A stretch of DNA of 64,000 bases from Aquarana catesbeiana (GCF_042186555.1 NC_133326.1:101247452-101311451); one strand, 5' to 3'; shown: positions 45,539 through 58,330, counted from the stretch's first letter. Translations and numbers: made by a program. The notes: generated from the sequence alone by a model not told the origin.

Positions 45539-47572
45539 GCTAACTTCCCATAGCCAGCTCTTGTAGTGTGTTGGAGTGGAGATAGATAGAGCAGGGCTCG
45601 TTTGGCCACTAGCAGTTAGTGTGTTCACTGTTCACTTATTGTGATTATTGAGTGCAGAGTGTTAGTTTAATGTTAGTATAGTGTGTGAGAATAGTGTGTC
45701 AATGTAGTGTGTTAGTGTAGTACAGTGTTTAACATAGCATTACATTACATTTAGTGCTGTATACAGTGCTGTATAACCTTTTTTTCTCTTTCTTTGGTTG
45801 CTGCATGTTTTTTTTTTTTTTTTGTCCTCTGCCTGCCCCCTTTTTTTAAATTGTCAGCCACAGTTTTTCTGACCGCAACAAAGTGTTCCCCCTTTTTTAC
45901 AGTTTTTATATTTCTGTCAGTCTCAGTCCTCAATTTAAAGTGCACCAAACACCACACCCCCCCCATCATGTCTGGGAGGCCAACAAGGAGAGGCAGACGT
46001 TCTCATGCCACTATGAGAGGACCAACAGCATCTGTATCCACAGGCAAAGGTGGACATGGTGTTGTCCATGCTATCCAGCCACAGCATGTAGAGGAGGTGG
46101 TGGACTGGTTTACTGAACCATCCTAATCTTGCTCATCCTCTATGACCCTTCAAGATGCCACTAGTGTGCAGTCCACCGCAGCTGCCAGAGCAGCTTTTTC
46201 TGCCCAAGCATCATTCAAGGAGGAGTCAGCTGAATTATTTGAACACAGCGTCAGGTAGAGGAAGGGACTAACATGAGCCAACAAAGAGGGGAGAACACTG
46301 ATAAACAACAAATTGGCAGTCATGTCCCCCCAGTTGCAGCATATTGTCAAGTTGGCTTCAGTGATGATGAGGATGGAAAGGATACTGATGAGGTCACTGG
46401 TGTGACTTGAGTGCCGGATAGAGCAGAGGAGGAAAGTGAGGGGTAGAAACAACCCCAATGAGACAGGATGTCCTACAGAGACAGGCATCATGGAAGAGTA
46501 GAGAGCACCCACCCTATGCCATCCAGTTGTGGAGCTGTTATCTCCCAGCCCACTTCCCAAAGCTCAGCTGTGTGGGTCTTTTTTAGCACACGTGCAACCG
46601 ATCGCACTGTTGTAATTTGTAATCTCTGCCGCAAGCAGATCAAGTGTGGCAAAAACACCAGCCATTTGGGTACCACATGCTTGACAAGGCATTTAATCTC
46701 CCACCAATCAGCCCATTGGCAAGAGCACCTGAAAGCCACACACAAGGGACCAGATTATTTTCCTCCTCACTCCTCACCTCTCATGTGTAATACTGCTATA
46801 TCTCATGACCTCTCAGCAGCCTCCACTGAAAGGGATGATGGTATAGAAAATGATGTCACAGGTCCTTGCAACATGTCTGCCAGTAGCACACCATCAGCTG
46901 TAGAGTATAGCAGGCAAATTTCTCTGCCCCAGCTGCTGCAGCGTAAAAAAAAATACACTCCCTGCTACCCACATGCCCAGCGTCTAGATTTCAGCTTGTC
47001 AAAATTGCTGGCTTTACCAATTATAACTTCTGCTTTTCCATCTGTAGAATTCTGCCCGCTTTCGTGAATTTGCAGAATGTACTGTACCACAATGGCAGGT
47101 TCCCAGTCACTATTACTTTTCAAATAAGGCCATTCCAGCTCTGTACCATCACGTGGAAGGCAAAGTTTTGGCATTGTTGGGCAAGGCAGTCAGCCGCAAG
47201 GTCCACCTTACTGTTGACTCGTAGTCCAGCAAGCATGGTCAGGGAAAATATATTTTGTTCACAGTACACTGGGTAACTCTGCTTGCAACTGCATGCCCTC
47301 CACTGCTGGATTGTCCTATGAACCACCGGTACCCCCTAAGCGTTCAAGGGACCATTCAACTAGTCAGGCTAAAAGATGCCATGCAGTGCTTGTCTGGTCT
47401 GTCTAGGGGACAATAGCCACACTGGAGCAGAGATTCTTTCAGCTCTGCAGGGGCAGGCCCAGAGTTGGTTCACACCATGGAAGCTTGAGCCAGGAATGGT
47501 GATGTGCAATGATGGTACTAACCTTCTGTCTGCCCTTTGACAGGGAAAGTTGACACATGTGCCATGCCTGGC

Positions 47573-48502
47573 AATTTACGTTGGCAGAATGGCACTGGTA
47601 GGCAAAAGGGCGTACAGGTACATCCCCTTTAAGAAGCGTTGTCGCGGGTGCGCACGCGCGCCCACCCGCCACGGTCTCTGTGACCACGGGTCCTGCGGAC
47701 TCGATGTCAGCCGGGTGCCCGCGATCGTGTCACGAAGAGGAAGAATGGGGAGATGCTTTTGTAAACAAAGCATTTCCCCGTTCTGCCTATTGACAGGACA
47801 GAGATCACTGCTCTCTGTCATTGAGAGCAGTGATCACTGTCCTGTGTGTTGAAGCCCAGCTTCCCTCACAGTTAGAATCACTCCCTAGGACACACTTAAC
47901 CCCTTCACCGCCCCCTAGTGGTTAACCCCTTCACTGTCAGTGTCATTTACACAGTAATCAATGCATTTTTATAGCACTGATCGCTGTATAAATGACAATG
48001 GCCCCAAAGTAGTGTCAAAAAATGTCCGATGTGTCCGCCATAATGTCACAGTCCCGATAAAAATCGCAGATCGCCGCCATTACTAATAAAAAAAATGAAA
48101 AATAATAATGCCATAAAACTATCCCCTATTTCGTAGACGCTATAAATTTTGCGCAAAGCAATCAATATACACTTATTGCGAATTTTTTTACCAAAAATAT
48201 GTAGAAGAATACAAGAATTGTTTTTTATATATTTTTGGGGGATATTTATTATAGCAAAAAGTAAAAAATATTGCGTTTTTTTCAAAATCATCGCTCTTTT
48301 TTTGTTTATAGCGCAAAAAATAAAAACCGCAGAGGCGATAAAATACCACCAAAAGAAAGCTCTATTTGTGGGAAAAAATGGACGTCAATTTTGTTTGGGT
48401 AAGTCGCATGACTGCGCAATTGTCAGTTAAAGCGACGCAGTGCCGAATCGCAAAAAAGTGCTCTGGTCAGGAAGGGGGTAAAATCTTCTGGGGCTGAAGC
48501 GG
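47573..48502 (-). mobile_element. piggyBac-type MITE in hAT copy 3
   Basis: The right end GGGGCTGAAGCGG abuts TTAA (48503-48506). The left part (GTTGGCAGAATGGCACTGG, GTAGGCAAAA, GTACAGGTAC) matches the inner right end of the full piggyBac (near 40700), but the terminal bases are lost. Its interior resembles 60233-61177 in inverted orientation. Confidence 0.65.
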
Positions 48503-49533
48503 TTAAACAGGTACCAAGGTATGCAAGATCTTCTGAAGCAGGCCAGAAGCCTGTAAACTGCCTGATTTGTGATATGCCCACCAGGTGGAACTCAAGTAAG
48601 TATGGCACAAGGACAGGCTCAAGGCACCCCTGTTTTTCTTCCCATGCCAATGGCTGCTAATAAAGGATACATGCACTGTACTGTCACCATTTGAGGAGGC
48701 AACAAGGATGGTGAGCCGTGACAATGCATACATCAGTGACACAACCCCCCCTTTTGTTTTTGCTTTAGCATACTCTGCGAGGCATTATGGACAGTGCACT
48801 TGAGGCAGAGCAGCAGCAGTTTTGGAGGCATTGAAGCAGAGGTAGACATACGTTAAACCTTAAGAGATGGTTTTCAGTCCCCAGAAACCTTGGGAGTAGT
48901 ACGTGGCTGGGAGGAGGCAGTTCCAAATACTGTAATCCTCAGTGACCCCAAGGACTTGCCATGCATGGGCTCCCTTATTCTTCAAAGCCTGTGAAAGGAC
49001 CCACGAATTTGTGGTATCAAGAATAAGGATCATTATTGGTTGGCAACCCTCCTTGACCACTGTTACAAGGGGAAAGTCTCGGAACTCATCCTGCCCTCGC
49101 AGCGAGAGCACAGGATGAAATATCTTGAGGACACCTTAAAGAGGAGTTTATATAAGGCCTTTCCAGACTCTAGTAGGTTACAGTCTCATGGAAATGCTAG
49201 TTTTGAGGCTTCTGTTGGTCAAAGGAGGAGTGGTGGAGAAGGGGGCCTCAGTGATGCCTTTCAAAATTCTTTGTCGTTGACCCAGGGCTGTCAGCTTCAA
49301 GATCCCATTAGCAGCATCTGCATCATATGGTAGAAAATATCTATGGGGCAAAAACAGACATGGAGAGCTTTCCAGTAGATGATCCACTGGGTTTCTGTGT
49401 CATGAGAATAAACCACTGGCAAGAACTTGCCCAGTATGCAATTGAGCTCCTGGGCTGCCCTGCATCCAGCGTGCTTTCCGAAGGGGCATTAGGTGCTGAC
49501 AGAGGTTTTGGGACAGATAAAAGAGCGTTTCTA

Positions 49534-50242
49534 TGACGGGAGTCACTTTTGGGCACAGGGTGACTAAGAAAATATATCTTGGATTACTTAAAATGGGACA
49601 GTAATATTTATTCACAATATCTCCCAGGATATATGTAAAGACTATTCTTGGTTTGTTTGATTCTGAACTCAACATATTAGTTGAGAGAGCTGATCACATT
49701 GGCCTCTAGAACTGGGTAGGAGCAGGACAGTCTACTCCTACTATAGTTTGTTGCCTACTAGGCTGAGGAGCAGGGGAGATCACTGTTTGTATTGTTAATT
49801 GTAATTAGCTCCTGCTATTGTGAGAAGGTGTCCTGTGTACATACTAATGTGTGAGGTTTGGTAACAACAAGTCTGACCTGTAGTGAAATCCTGGTTAATC
49901 ATACAATGCTCAGGAGGGCACAGAGTCACATCGGCTGCTTTAAGGGATTAGTTAATTAGTTCATGTTAATTCTGTTTCTGGTTACAGTTGTATTGTTAGA
50001 GTAATATGAGCAGGAGGGGGGAACTCCTCTTCTACTGTATATAAGACTGTATTCTGGTTCTAATAAAAGAGTCTGATTCCTCTTTGACCCTCTGTACAGA
50101 GCCTCATCTCGTACATGGGGGGAATAATTATTTGTATGGGTTTCTTGTTCGGCTGATTGGTGGGTTCGGTAGCTGCCTTTGTGTTCGGAAATGGAATGTC
50201 CTAAATGGCTTTAACCCCTTTCATACTCGGGGTGTCGTTACA
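49534..50242 (+). mobile_element. Solo LTR, 709 bp
   Basis: Starts TGACGGGAGTCAC and ends GGTGTCGTTACA. TATATAAG (about 50038) is followed by AATAAA (about 50063), the compact promoter/polyadenylation layout of an LTR. The hAT frame resumes right after it (TCTATCCACAGACTC). Flanks GTTTCTA and GTGTCTA are only imperfectly matched. Confidence 0.55.
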
Positions 50243-50345
50243 GTGTCTATCCACAGACTCTGTTGAACGGCTGACATTGTTCAAAATGAATCAATCCTGG
50301 ATTAGCAGCAGCTATCAAGCCCCTGATTCTGATGTCACTGATTAA

Positions 50346-50759
50346 TGCCGCAAACACACGGTCGGATTTTCCGACGGGAAATGTTCAATGGGAGCTTGTT
50401 GTCGGAATTCCGACTGTGTGTAAGCTCCATCGGACATTTTCCATCGGAATTTCCGACAAACAAAATTTGAGACCTGGATCTCCAATTTTCCGACAACAAA
50501 ATCTATTGTCGGAAATTCCGATCGTGTGTACACAATTCCGACGCACAAAATTACACGCATGCTCGGAATTAAGCAGAAGAGCCGCACTGGCTATTGAACT
50601 TCATTTTTCTTGGCTCGTCGTACGTGTTGTACGTCACTGCATTCTTGACATTCGGAAGATTTGTGTGACCATGTGTACGCAAGACAAGTTTGAGCCAACA
50701 TCTGTCGGAAAAAAAACATGGATTTTGGTGTCGGAATGTGCGATCTTGTGTATGCGGCA
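50346..50759. mobile_element. PIF/Harbinger-like MITE, 414 bp
   Basis: Ends TGCCGCA...TGCGGCA, with inner CACACGGTCGG and CGATCTTGTGTA. Flanked by TAA at 50343-50345 and 50760-50762, matching the TWA target of PIF/Harbinger elements. Many internal TTCCGA/TCGGAA strings give it extra foldback potential. Confidence 0.8.
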
Positions 50760-50762
50760 TAA

Positions 50763-51339
50763 GTGTTATTGGGATTGCAAATCTGTGCAAGACTGTCTAG
50801 GCTGCCTAGCTTTGTGGGTGTTGATTTTATCTTGAAGTATTTTTTTGGTATAGATTTCATGGGCACAATTAACACCCAAGGACCAATTTTTGCGCAGCTG
50901 TTTGAGGCAGGGTTCACACCTACGATGGATGTGGCTTGCAGCAGGGGTCCAGTCTATCCTTGTTCTCCATTTCAGGGACGAATCAGGGCAAATTTTTGCC
51001 TGAATTGGGCCCTGAAACAAGGGCAAAGACGCACAACATTCCTGTGCAAGCCACAACGGAGATATGTGAACCAGCTCCATAGAGCGCCCGTCACAATCTT
51101 CTGTCATGCGACAGGAACCCAACCTCACAGGGGCATCAAATTTCAATTTTTTACAGCAAGGCCTATTCTTGCTTTCATCAAGCCTACCTCTAGAAGGTTA
51201 CGTGAAGAATGCACCAACAATTCCCAAAGTAGATTTTTCCTCAACAGTTTGACAGGGGCGTTAAATTCTTTTTTTTTTTTTGGAAGCCCAATTCTTGCTT
51301 TCATCTAAACTACCTTTATCCAAAGTCTGCGAAAGAGAC
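50763..51339 (+). other. 3' non-coding region of hAT copy 3 with a small insertion
   Basis: GACCAATTTTTGCGC and TTTCAATTTTTTACAGCAAGG correspond to the 3' repeats of copy 2. A segment from about 50907 to 51115 (GGCAGGGTTCACACCTACG to AACCCAACCTCACAGG) looks like a separate small MITE. No gene. Confidence 0.5.
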
Positions 51340-52250
51340 ACCAGACTTTATCTTAAAAAAAAAATGTGTTTGTCAAAGACCCCCCAAACCATATATTTTC
51401 TAAAAGCACATGATCAGTAGAATAAAAAGAAGGTGCTATTGATTTTTTTAGACACCACGGTATTTGCGCAAATGTTTATCAAACCAATATATTTGCAAAA
51501 ATTACACTAAAACCATTATTAGCAGATAAAAACACAGTATGTTTTACAAAATTCCTACTAAATATGAAATCTTAACCTGTGTGAAGTTAATAAATAACAA
51601 AAATATTTTATTTTTACATTGCGCCTGTTTGCAAAATGATGAAAATCGAACGTACGCAAAAATGTAAATATCCAAATTTCTCTAAAAATCTGAAGGTTTT
51701 CATTTTTCCCTTACAGCTTTCATAATTTGTGAAAGACCCCCAAAACCATATGTTTTCTGAAAGCATATGACCTTCAGAATAAAAAGAAGGTGATACTGAT
51801 TTTTTGGACCCCGCGGTATTTGCGCAAAAATTTATCAAACCAATATATTTGCAAAAAATACACTAAAACCATTATTAGCAGATAAAAACACAGCTAATTT
51901 TACAAAATTCCTGCTAAATCCCTACTAAATATAAAAGCTTAACCTGCATTGAGTTAATAAATAACAAATATATGTAAATTATAAATTGTGCCTTTTTGAG
52001 AAATAGTGAAAATCGGAGGTATGCAAAAGTTTTAGAAAATCTGGAGGTTTTCCTTTTTCACTTACAGCCCCCCAAATCATACATTTTCTGAAAGCACATG
52101 GCCAGTAGAATAAAAAAAGGGTGCTACTGATTTTTAAGGCAGCACGATATTTGCGCAAAAGCAATATTTTCCCAAAAAATACACTAAAATCAATAATAGT
52201 GCACATAAACACAACATAACTTACAAAATTCCCACTAAATTGCTACTAAA
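51340..52250. repeat. Tandem repeat, 2.6 units of about 350 bp, AT-rich
   Basis: Units begin near 51375, 51732 and 52075 with GACCCCC.AAACCATAT or CCCCCAAATCATAC. Shared pieces are TTTTCTGAAAGCACATG, AGTAGAATAAAAAGAAGG, GATTTTT...GGTATTTGCGCAAA and CACTAAAACCATTATTAGCA. The third unit is partial and most diverged. Confidence 0.8.
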
Positions 52251-52622
52251 GCATCGTTCACATATGGCATACTAAAGTGTATGCCCATGGAGGGCCATGT
52301 TTACCCGCACAGGGATGCACAGATGTTCCATGCATCCACGTACAGGCAGTCCCATTTATGTCAATTGGGATGCAACGGCTGCACGGGCATAGCTACTGTT
52401 CCCAATCTGACATCCATGTGGGTACATGACCCCGAACGCAGACATTGTGAGCTCAGGGACATGCATGCGGACCACCGTGGATGTAAAATTGGGAGCAACG
52501 GCTCTGTTCATGCTGGTGCTACATCCCAAATGACACCAATGGGACTGCCTGCACAGAGATGCACGGAACACCTGTGCGTCCCCGTAAAGGTACACTGTGT
52601 ATGCCCTGTGTGAACAAGGCCT
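52251..52622. mobile_element. MITE with GTTCACA ends
   Basis: GCATCGTTCACATATGGC at the left is the imperfect complement of GCCCTGTGTGAACAAGGCC at the right. The interior contains several nearly symmetrical ATGCACNGATGTTCC/GGAACACCTGTGCAT segments. The target duplication is unclear. Confidence 0.5.
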
Positions 52623-52624
52623 TA

Positions 52625-53022
52625 GGCCCCTTTCACACAAGCACACCAATAAGATATGCCTGTCTGTTTTTCAGACGGCCCAATTGGCCCACCCATTGTT
52701 CTCTATGGAGAGGCCGATTTAAATGGACATGTGTCCGCTTACACCCGCCTCCATCCGATCCAGTCCAGTCCACTAAAAACAGACGGATAGGGATCCCATT
52801 CCCCATCCATTTAGCAGATCAGATGGTATCCGATGGAGCTAGACAGGCATTCTGTTTCTATATGACCGCCGCTTAGAGAATAGCAAGCCATGTCCGTGTC
52901 TGCTCAGCATCAGCGGAGGGGGCACAGAACTGTCATCTGCCTGCTCAGCGGGGATCGGCAGACATATCCCCCACTGAGCAGGCAAATCCGCTTGACAGAG
53001 TCCGCTCTATGTGAAAGGGCTC
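52625..53022. mobile_element. MITE with GGCCCCTTTCACA ends, 398 bp
   Basis: GGCCCCTTTCACA at the left and TGTGAAAGGGCTC at the right, flanked by TTA at 52622-52624 and 53023-53025. A 3-bp TTA duplication fits PIF/Harbinger (TWA). No coding capacity. Confidence 0.65.
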
Positions 53023-54400
53023 TTACCAGGAGCGGCCAGTCCATTAGGGGTGCTGGGGCACTGGCCCCCTGCAGGGTGCCGGACTCATACATTTGCTTGA
53101 GTTTTTTTTTTTTCAAGCCACATGATTAGAGCCTGAGGTGCTATTTGGCTTGTAAAAGTTTGGGCTCGGGGCGCAGAGCATTGCACCCCAAACAGACCCA
53201 CTTGTGACAATAGCAAATTAATATTCACTATTAACTTCCAGGTTCTCCTCCTGGCCAATTAGGACAGATAGTGTTGGCCGGGAGGAGAAACTGAGGAAGC
53301 CGTGGAGGGGCATCACTGTGGAGGGGTGAGTGTGGTGGTGGGGGGCTACACCGTGGAGGGGTGAGTGCGGGTGGACCTGGGGAGTCTTACTATGTTTGTG
53401 TTTAAAAAAAAAACAATTTTTACTTTTTACATTTTTTTTCTACAGTTATTTTTTGCTTTTCTTTCGGGGGTGGGGGGTCTTTGGTGAGATATCAGAGGTC
53501 TAAACAGACCCCCATATCTCTATTTCTGAGACAGAGAAAGGGACTGAAGATAGTCCCTTTCTCTGTAGCTCTTTACTTGAATGAATGAGGAATCTGTATA
53601 GAGATTCCATTCATTCAGAAAATGACAGTCTGATACATTGCAACACTCGCGGCTACAATGATCAGCTGTCAGTGAATATAGGAGCGACCTCTGCCTATAT
53701 TCACTGTAATGCAGGGGGAGGGCTTAGTAAACACATGTTTACTAAAGTCCCCAAGCCCCAACTTCTCCTCCTCCCCCGCTGCGCTCTCCAGCCTGACAGA
53801 TCACAGAGATCTGTGGAGGGAGAAGCTGCAGGCGGAGGGAGGGAAGGAGAGATGCCGCTCTGAGTGGCCATGGATGGGGGGTGCAGGGGCAGTTGGGGGG
53901 GGTGATCTGACCAGTGGGGGCAACACATCTGGATCCGCCCCATGCACCACCTGAAGCTGGTGGGAGCGGCAGAGGAGGGATGCTGGCTAATGATGGTAGC
54001 TGCGGGGATCCGGTTTGGGGGGGGGGTCGAATCAGGTGGAGGGGGGGATAAGTGCTGGGGGGGAAGAAGGGGGGTGAAGGGTATAGGAAAGGAGAGTGGG
54101 GGATAGTGTAACAGGGAGCAGCGGAAGGTGGAGTGGCAGGGGACAGGGAAGCAGCGGCATGGGGGGGGGGGTCACATTAGGGGTTAATAACTCTGATCAG
54201 CGGGTTGTAGTCTGAGTTATAGAATTGTTCAGCAGAGTCTACTGAACAATTCTGATATAAGCTTATGGTCATTGAAGTGACCATAAGGTTATAGGAGAGG
54301 TAGAAAGGAGGTCCATACGTACTGACTTGGCTACCTGCGGGCACCTTTGTAGGTCCGTACAGCGTATGGAATTGGCAGTGAAAGGGTTAAATATCATTTT
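53023..54400. other. No gene recognised; G-rich low complexity in part
   Basis: 53270-53400 and 53870-54170 are strongly G-rich (many GGGG runs) and may be minisatellite-like. Frames at 53585 and 53709 lack domains. Part of hAT copy 3 or of an older insertion in it. Confidence 0.4.
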
Positions 54401-54784
54401 TTTCTTTATAAATATCAGTTTTGCTGCAGCAGGTTTCATGGTACAGATGTGCCACTTTACAGGCAAGGGGATCCCCCAGGCACTATATTGAAAGGAATTT
54501 TTATTTTTTACTGTTTCACTTAACGCATCATCAAAATCACTGCCCCTTTAAAAACGATCTTTTTTTTGCATTGGAACGTGTCCCCCAGGGCAGTACCCTG
54601 GTCCCCATAAACTTTTTTAGCCAATAATTTGCATGTAAGCTTTCAAAATGGGGACTTTTGATTTTTCCTGTTTAGGTCCCATAGATTTCAATGGGGTTCA
54701 TTGTTCGGGTCTGAACTTTTGCGATAATCAAGAATTCTGCCGCAAACCAAACTGAGTGGTGTTCGGCCCATTTCTATTGATGAC

Positions 54785-55613
54785 CTTTTGGCTTGTGTCC
54801 CGGCTACACTCATGTCTGCCAATCAAGTGTCAACGTGTTCTAGTTCCTGGTTCCTGCCTGGTGATCTACGGTCATTTGTTCTTACAAACCTGCTACACTG
54901 GCCCTTGTTCCACTCTGTGTCCTCACACTTCCTGTCATAACTACTAGGGTGTTGGACAAGAGGTGCAAGAGAAGCCCCCTCTCCAGCTCGATCTCCACTA
55001 GGTATGTGACACTTTTCCACCAAACCCTGTGCACGATGGTCTCAAAAGGCCCTGTACTACTCAAAAAGCAGCTCCACTGCAATCTATGGAAACCCTGTGT
55101 GCTGAGCGGGGACTGTTCTGCCAAGCCTGCCACACGTAGAAGGGATGACGATCCTGAGGATGTTCCGCTGATCCAGGGAGACCCTTTCAAGTAGTATAGG
55201 CCTCCCACTGACCTGGGCCTCTGGCCCCATCTGATCCCGAGGAGGACAGTACCCCCGAAGCATCTACAGATATTTCGGAGTTACTTACTTGGAGGCCCAG
55301 TCCTGTTGATTCTTTGGACTCCTCCAAGGGTTTAGCCTCTAGCTCAGATGAAGGGGACGTAGATGGCCCAGATGACCCCCAACCACCAGAGGCCTCAGAG
55401 TCATGAGTAGAAAATTACAATTCTAAAGCTGACCTCATAGAGGACACTGAGGTTCGCTATCTGATGTGGTCTAACCTCGGCAGCTCCCTGCAAAGTACTC
55501 TGATTATGTTTTTTGAACTTTTCCTGTTTATGCTGTGATCATGTTTCATGAATTTATGTGATTTTCGTTATTGTATATTGATGCCAAGGACAGCATATGT
55601 TAAAGGTAGGGGG
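54785..55613 (+). other. Probable 3' internal part of the gypsy element
   Basis: It resumes after the hAT duplication and is therefore contiguous with 42550-42833 in the ancestral state. It contains Pro/Asp/Ser-rich frames broken by stops (for example TRRRDDDPEDVPLIQ near 55150) and no firm domain. It ends with TTAAAGGTAGGGGG, a polypurine-like tract. Confidence 0.4.
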
Positions 55614-55911
55614 TGTAGGCAGGTGCTGTCTGTATTCCCCACTGTAGGTGCCCTTTAACCGAAGTGACAATGCAGAAGGGGAAGGAAGTTGTGAGGAACT
55701 TGGTACTTCTATGATTTCCTGTGGTCACTAGCGGAACAGGTGCCTGATCGAATGCTGGTGCACCTGTGTGACCTCTTGGGTGAAGGCAGAGCCTATTTAA
55801 GGCCCTGTCTCCCTGATCTAGTGTGCATTGTGACAGGCTCCCCGTCTGTTAAGGACAGTGTTCAGTGGCAGGGAGAGGTTTAAGAGGAATAGGGTAAGTG
55901 CAGGGACTACA
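55614..55911 (+). mobile_element. Putative short LTR of the gypsy element
   Basis: Starts TGTAGGCAGG right after the purine tract, contains CTATTTAAGG (55793-55802) as TATA-like box, and can be closed at GGGACTACA (55911), giving TGTAG/CTACA ends. No AATAAA is seen, so the right boundary is weak. Confidence 0.35.
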
Positions 55912-56696
55912 CCATCTCCTCGCAGGAAGCCTCCTATTTGGGTGTGGACCTGCCAGGCTGCATTCCCACTCCTTGTTGCAAAAGCTGTTTGCATCAATGC
56001 AAGATGATATTCCTCCGTTGCTGTTTGAAAGTGGCTCCGGTTTACTGTGCCTACCCACCGGGCTTTATTGTGCATTATGGAATTTTTTTAATACACTATT
56101 TTTATTCACCTCAGCCTCTATGTGTTCTCTGCTGCTGGCGCACCATGATGCAACCTACTCACAAGCAGGTAGGTTGTTCCAAACATCCTAGAGAACTAAC
56201 CGCAGATTTTCTATGGATGTAGGCTGCCTCAAATTCTTCTCTCTCTTCGTGTAATCCCAGACAGACTTGATGATGTTGATATCAGGGCTCTGTGGGGGTC
56301 AAACCATCACTTCCAGGAATATATTATTCCAGCATATTACATTTTTTTTTTCTTCTAATGTACCTTTTTATGAAGTACTAAGTGTACTTCCGATCCATCC
56401 AGTCCGCAGCGCAGGACGTCATATCCTTTTTGTGCGGCGAGCCCCCCTCGCTGTCTTCTGGGATCTGTGTGTCCCCCAGAAGACAGCTGGTCATTCACAA
56501 AGCGCTGCACGACTCGCGCATGCGCAGTAGGAAACAGCCAGTGAAGCCGCAAGGCTCCACTGCCGGTGTTCCTTAGAATGGTGGCGCCTGCACCTGATCC
56601 GATGGACAGATTGGCCTCGGAGGGCCGACTTTGCTAGCTCCCTGGGCAGGTAAGTGTCCTTATTAAATAAAAATAATTTGCGGATGGAACACAGCT
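55912..56696. other. No gene; the right part resembles a TTAA MITE
   Basis: The last part (56500-56696: CGCGCATGCGCAGTAGG, GGCAGGTAAGTGTCC, GGATGGAACACAGC) ends at TTAA (56697-56700) and has the look of TTAA MITEs. I could not find the left terminus. The frames at 55898-56191 and 56267-56530 have no recognisable domains. Confidence 0.4.
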
Positions 56697-56700
56697 TTAA

Positions 56701-57300
56701 TGACATTGGCTGTATGTCGTTATGTGTATGTCCTGCTGCAGAATAAGTTTGGGGCAAATCACACGCCTCCCTGATGGTATGGTATGATGGATAAGTATCT
56801 GCCTGTATTTCTCAGCATTAAGAACACCATTGATCGGGCTATGTTGGAGACCATAGACATATATATATATATATACATATACATATCTTGCATATCATCT
56901 GCATATTGCGCACATCATTGACTTGATACCAATCTCTTGTAATACCCTGTACAACTCAGACTGTGAGATTGAGGGGAAGCACTAGGTGCCAGTCAGATGT
57001 GCTGAATACAGATACACTAACGGTAATATAATAATGCCCCCAACCTCTGTTGCCCCTTCATTGTCCATCCAGAGGTTGGGGAAGGGGGGGTGCCCAACTT
57101 GTATTACTTGACTGCAGTGAAGAAATGTGAGGTCCCCAACGTGGACTATAATGTCTGACAGAACTGTGTAAATGCAGGACTGGAAAGAGAGATATACAAA
57201 TCCTTTGGCAGGTAAAACACTTCCTACATATACATAATACCTTGATTTTGTATTTAGCTCTTTGTCTGGAGTTAAGCTTTAATGAATGTGATAAAACTGT
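56701..57300. other. No gene recognised
   Basis: Contains a short (TA) run at 56860-56874 and otherwise unremarkable sequence. Confidence 0.4.
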
Positions 57301-58330
57301 TCACCTCAGTGGCGTATCATCCATGGGTGCAGGGTGATAACGTAGGCCCCGAGGGGGGGGGGCCCACTGTGACCAATACTGCACCCATGAATGATCCCCT
57401 GGTTGACCGTCTGGGATAATCAGTGCGGCAGGGAGGGGGGATAGTTACAAGCACCATTCTCCCTGTATAGCTTTCAGTGACACAGATGACAACTCCTCCT
57501 CTCCCTCCCGCTGCTGTCAACTGCTTCATTTGCTTGTAACTTCCCCCGCCGCACAGATCATCCCCCACTGTTCCCCTGTGTCCTTTCCCGGCTCCCCTGT
57601 GTGCTCCTCCAGCTCCCTGTGTGCTCCTCCGGCCCCCTGTGTCCTCCTCCGGCCCTCCTGTGTCCTCCTCCGATCCCCATGTGACCTCCTTTGCTCTCCT
57701 GTGTGCTCCTCTGGCCCCCCTGTGTCCTACTCCGGTCCCCTGTGTCCACCTCCAGCCCCCATGTGTCCTCCTCCAGCCCTCCTGTGCCCTCCTCCTGCCC
57801 CACTGTTTCCTCCTCTGGCCCCACTGTTTCCTCCTCCGGCCCCCTGTGTCCTCCAGCCCCTATTCTCTGTCTCACAGGGGAGATGTCTGTTTAAAAAAAT
57901 AAAATTGTAAAAAATAATATAAAATAAAAAAGCTGCTGACACCATACACCACAACCACCCCCCCTCCCCCCAAGAAAATAAAAATAAAAGCATGTGGAAA
58001 AAAATTAAGAAAATAATTGTAAAAAATAATAAGAAAAACAAAAATATATAAAGAAAATAAAGAACTACTGACACCATCCACTACCCTATTGACACCATCC
58101 TGCACATAGTACCCACCGCTGTACACTTGGCACTGTACATTCCCTATTTAACATTATCGCATTCTGCACTATGTAAGTCATCTCAGACTCTATTTTACCA
58201 CACCCCCTTTAAGCCACGCCCAATATTAGCACAGTTTAAACCACACCTACTGTTTGCCGCAGCGCACTAATTGCACCGCATTTTTTTTTTTTTATTAATG
58301 CCTAGGGCCCACTTTTGATCTTGCACACTG
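57301..58330. repeat. MITE-like segment with a CT-rich minisatellite and A-rich tail
   Basis: Starts near CAGTGGCGTATCATCC (57308), a hAT-like CAG start. 57590-57860 holds about 10 diverged units of TGTGTCCTCCTCCGGCCCCC (20-33 bp). 57890-58070 is A-rich. Pro/Ser-rich frames on both strands come from the repeat. Confidence 0.5.

Larger units (their letters stand above)
45968..50345 (+). pseudogene. hAT transposase copy 3, heavily degraded and interrupted
   Basis: Starts MSGRPTRRGRRS (45968). Recognisable pieces: acidic region with an early stop (46126), BED finger (46560-46740: WVFFSTRATDRTVVICNLC, TRHLISHQ), core (46920-47560: KVHLTVDS, GMVMCNDGTNLLSAL), then after an insertion ICDMPTRWNS (48560-48600), YWLATLLDHCYKGK (49035-49075), and the dimerisation motif QYAIELLGCPASSVLSE (49435-49490) with FKMNQSWISSSYQ after an LTR insertion. 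The stop TAA at 50343-50345 doubles as the target duplication of the next MITE. Many frameshifts; older than copy 2. Confidence 0.8.
42834..54776 (+). mobile_element. hAT element copy 3, 11.9 kb with nested insertions
   Basis: The left end TAGATATGGGCGAACAG and the right end (complement TAGAAATGGGCCGAACAC) match. Flanks are TTGATAAC (42826-42833) and TTGATGAC (54777-54784), a 7/8 hAT-type duplication. Inside are a promoter, the coding relic 45968-50345 and 3' repeats. The last 340 bp align with the ends of the palindromic element at 2401-5387. Younger insertions account for much of the length. Confidence 0.7.

Noticed and set aside
50332..51308. Two long open frames after the hAT relic
   Set aside because: The first covers a Harbinger MITE from end to end, the second is hAT 3' non-coding repeat; neither shows protein motifs.
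52281..52876. Overlapping frames of about 100 codons
   Set aside because: They lie across two MITEs with clear terminal inverted repeats.
57530..57910. Pro/Ser-rich frames on both strands
   Set aside because: Low-complexity CT-rich minisatellite; no domain and no conservation of frame.
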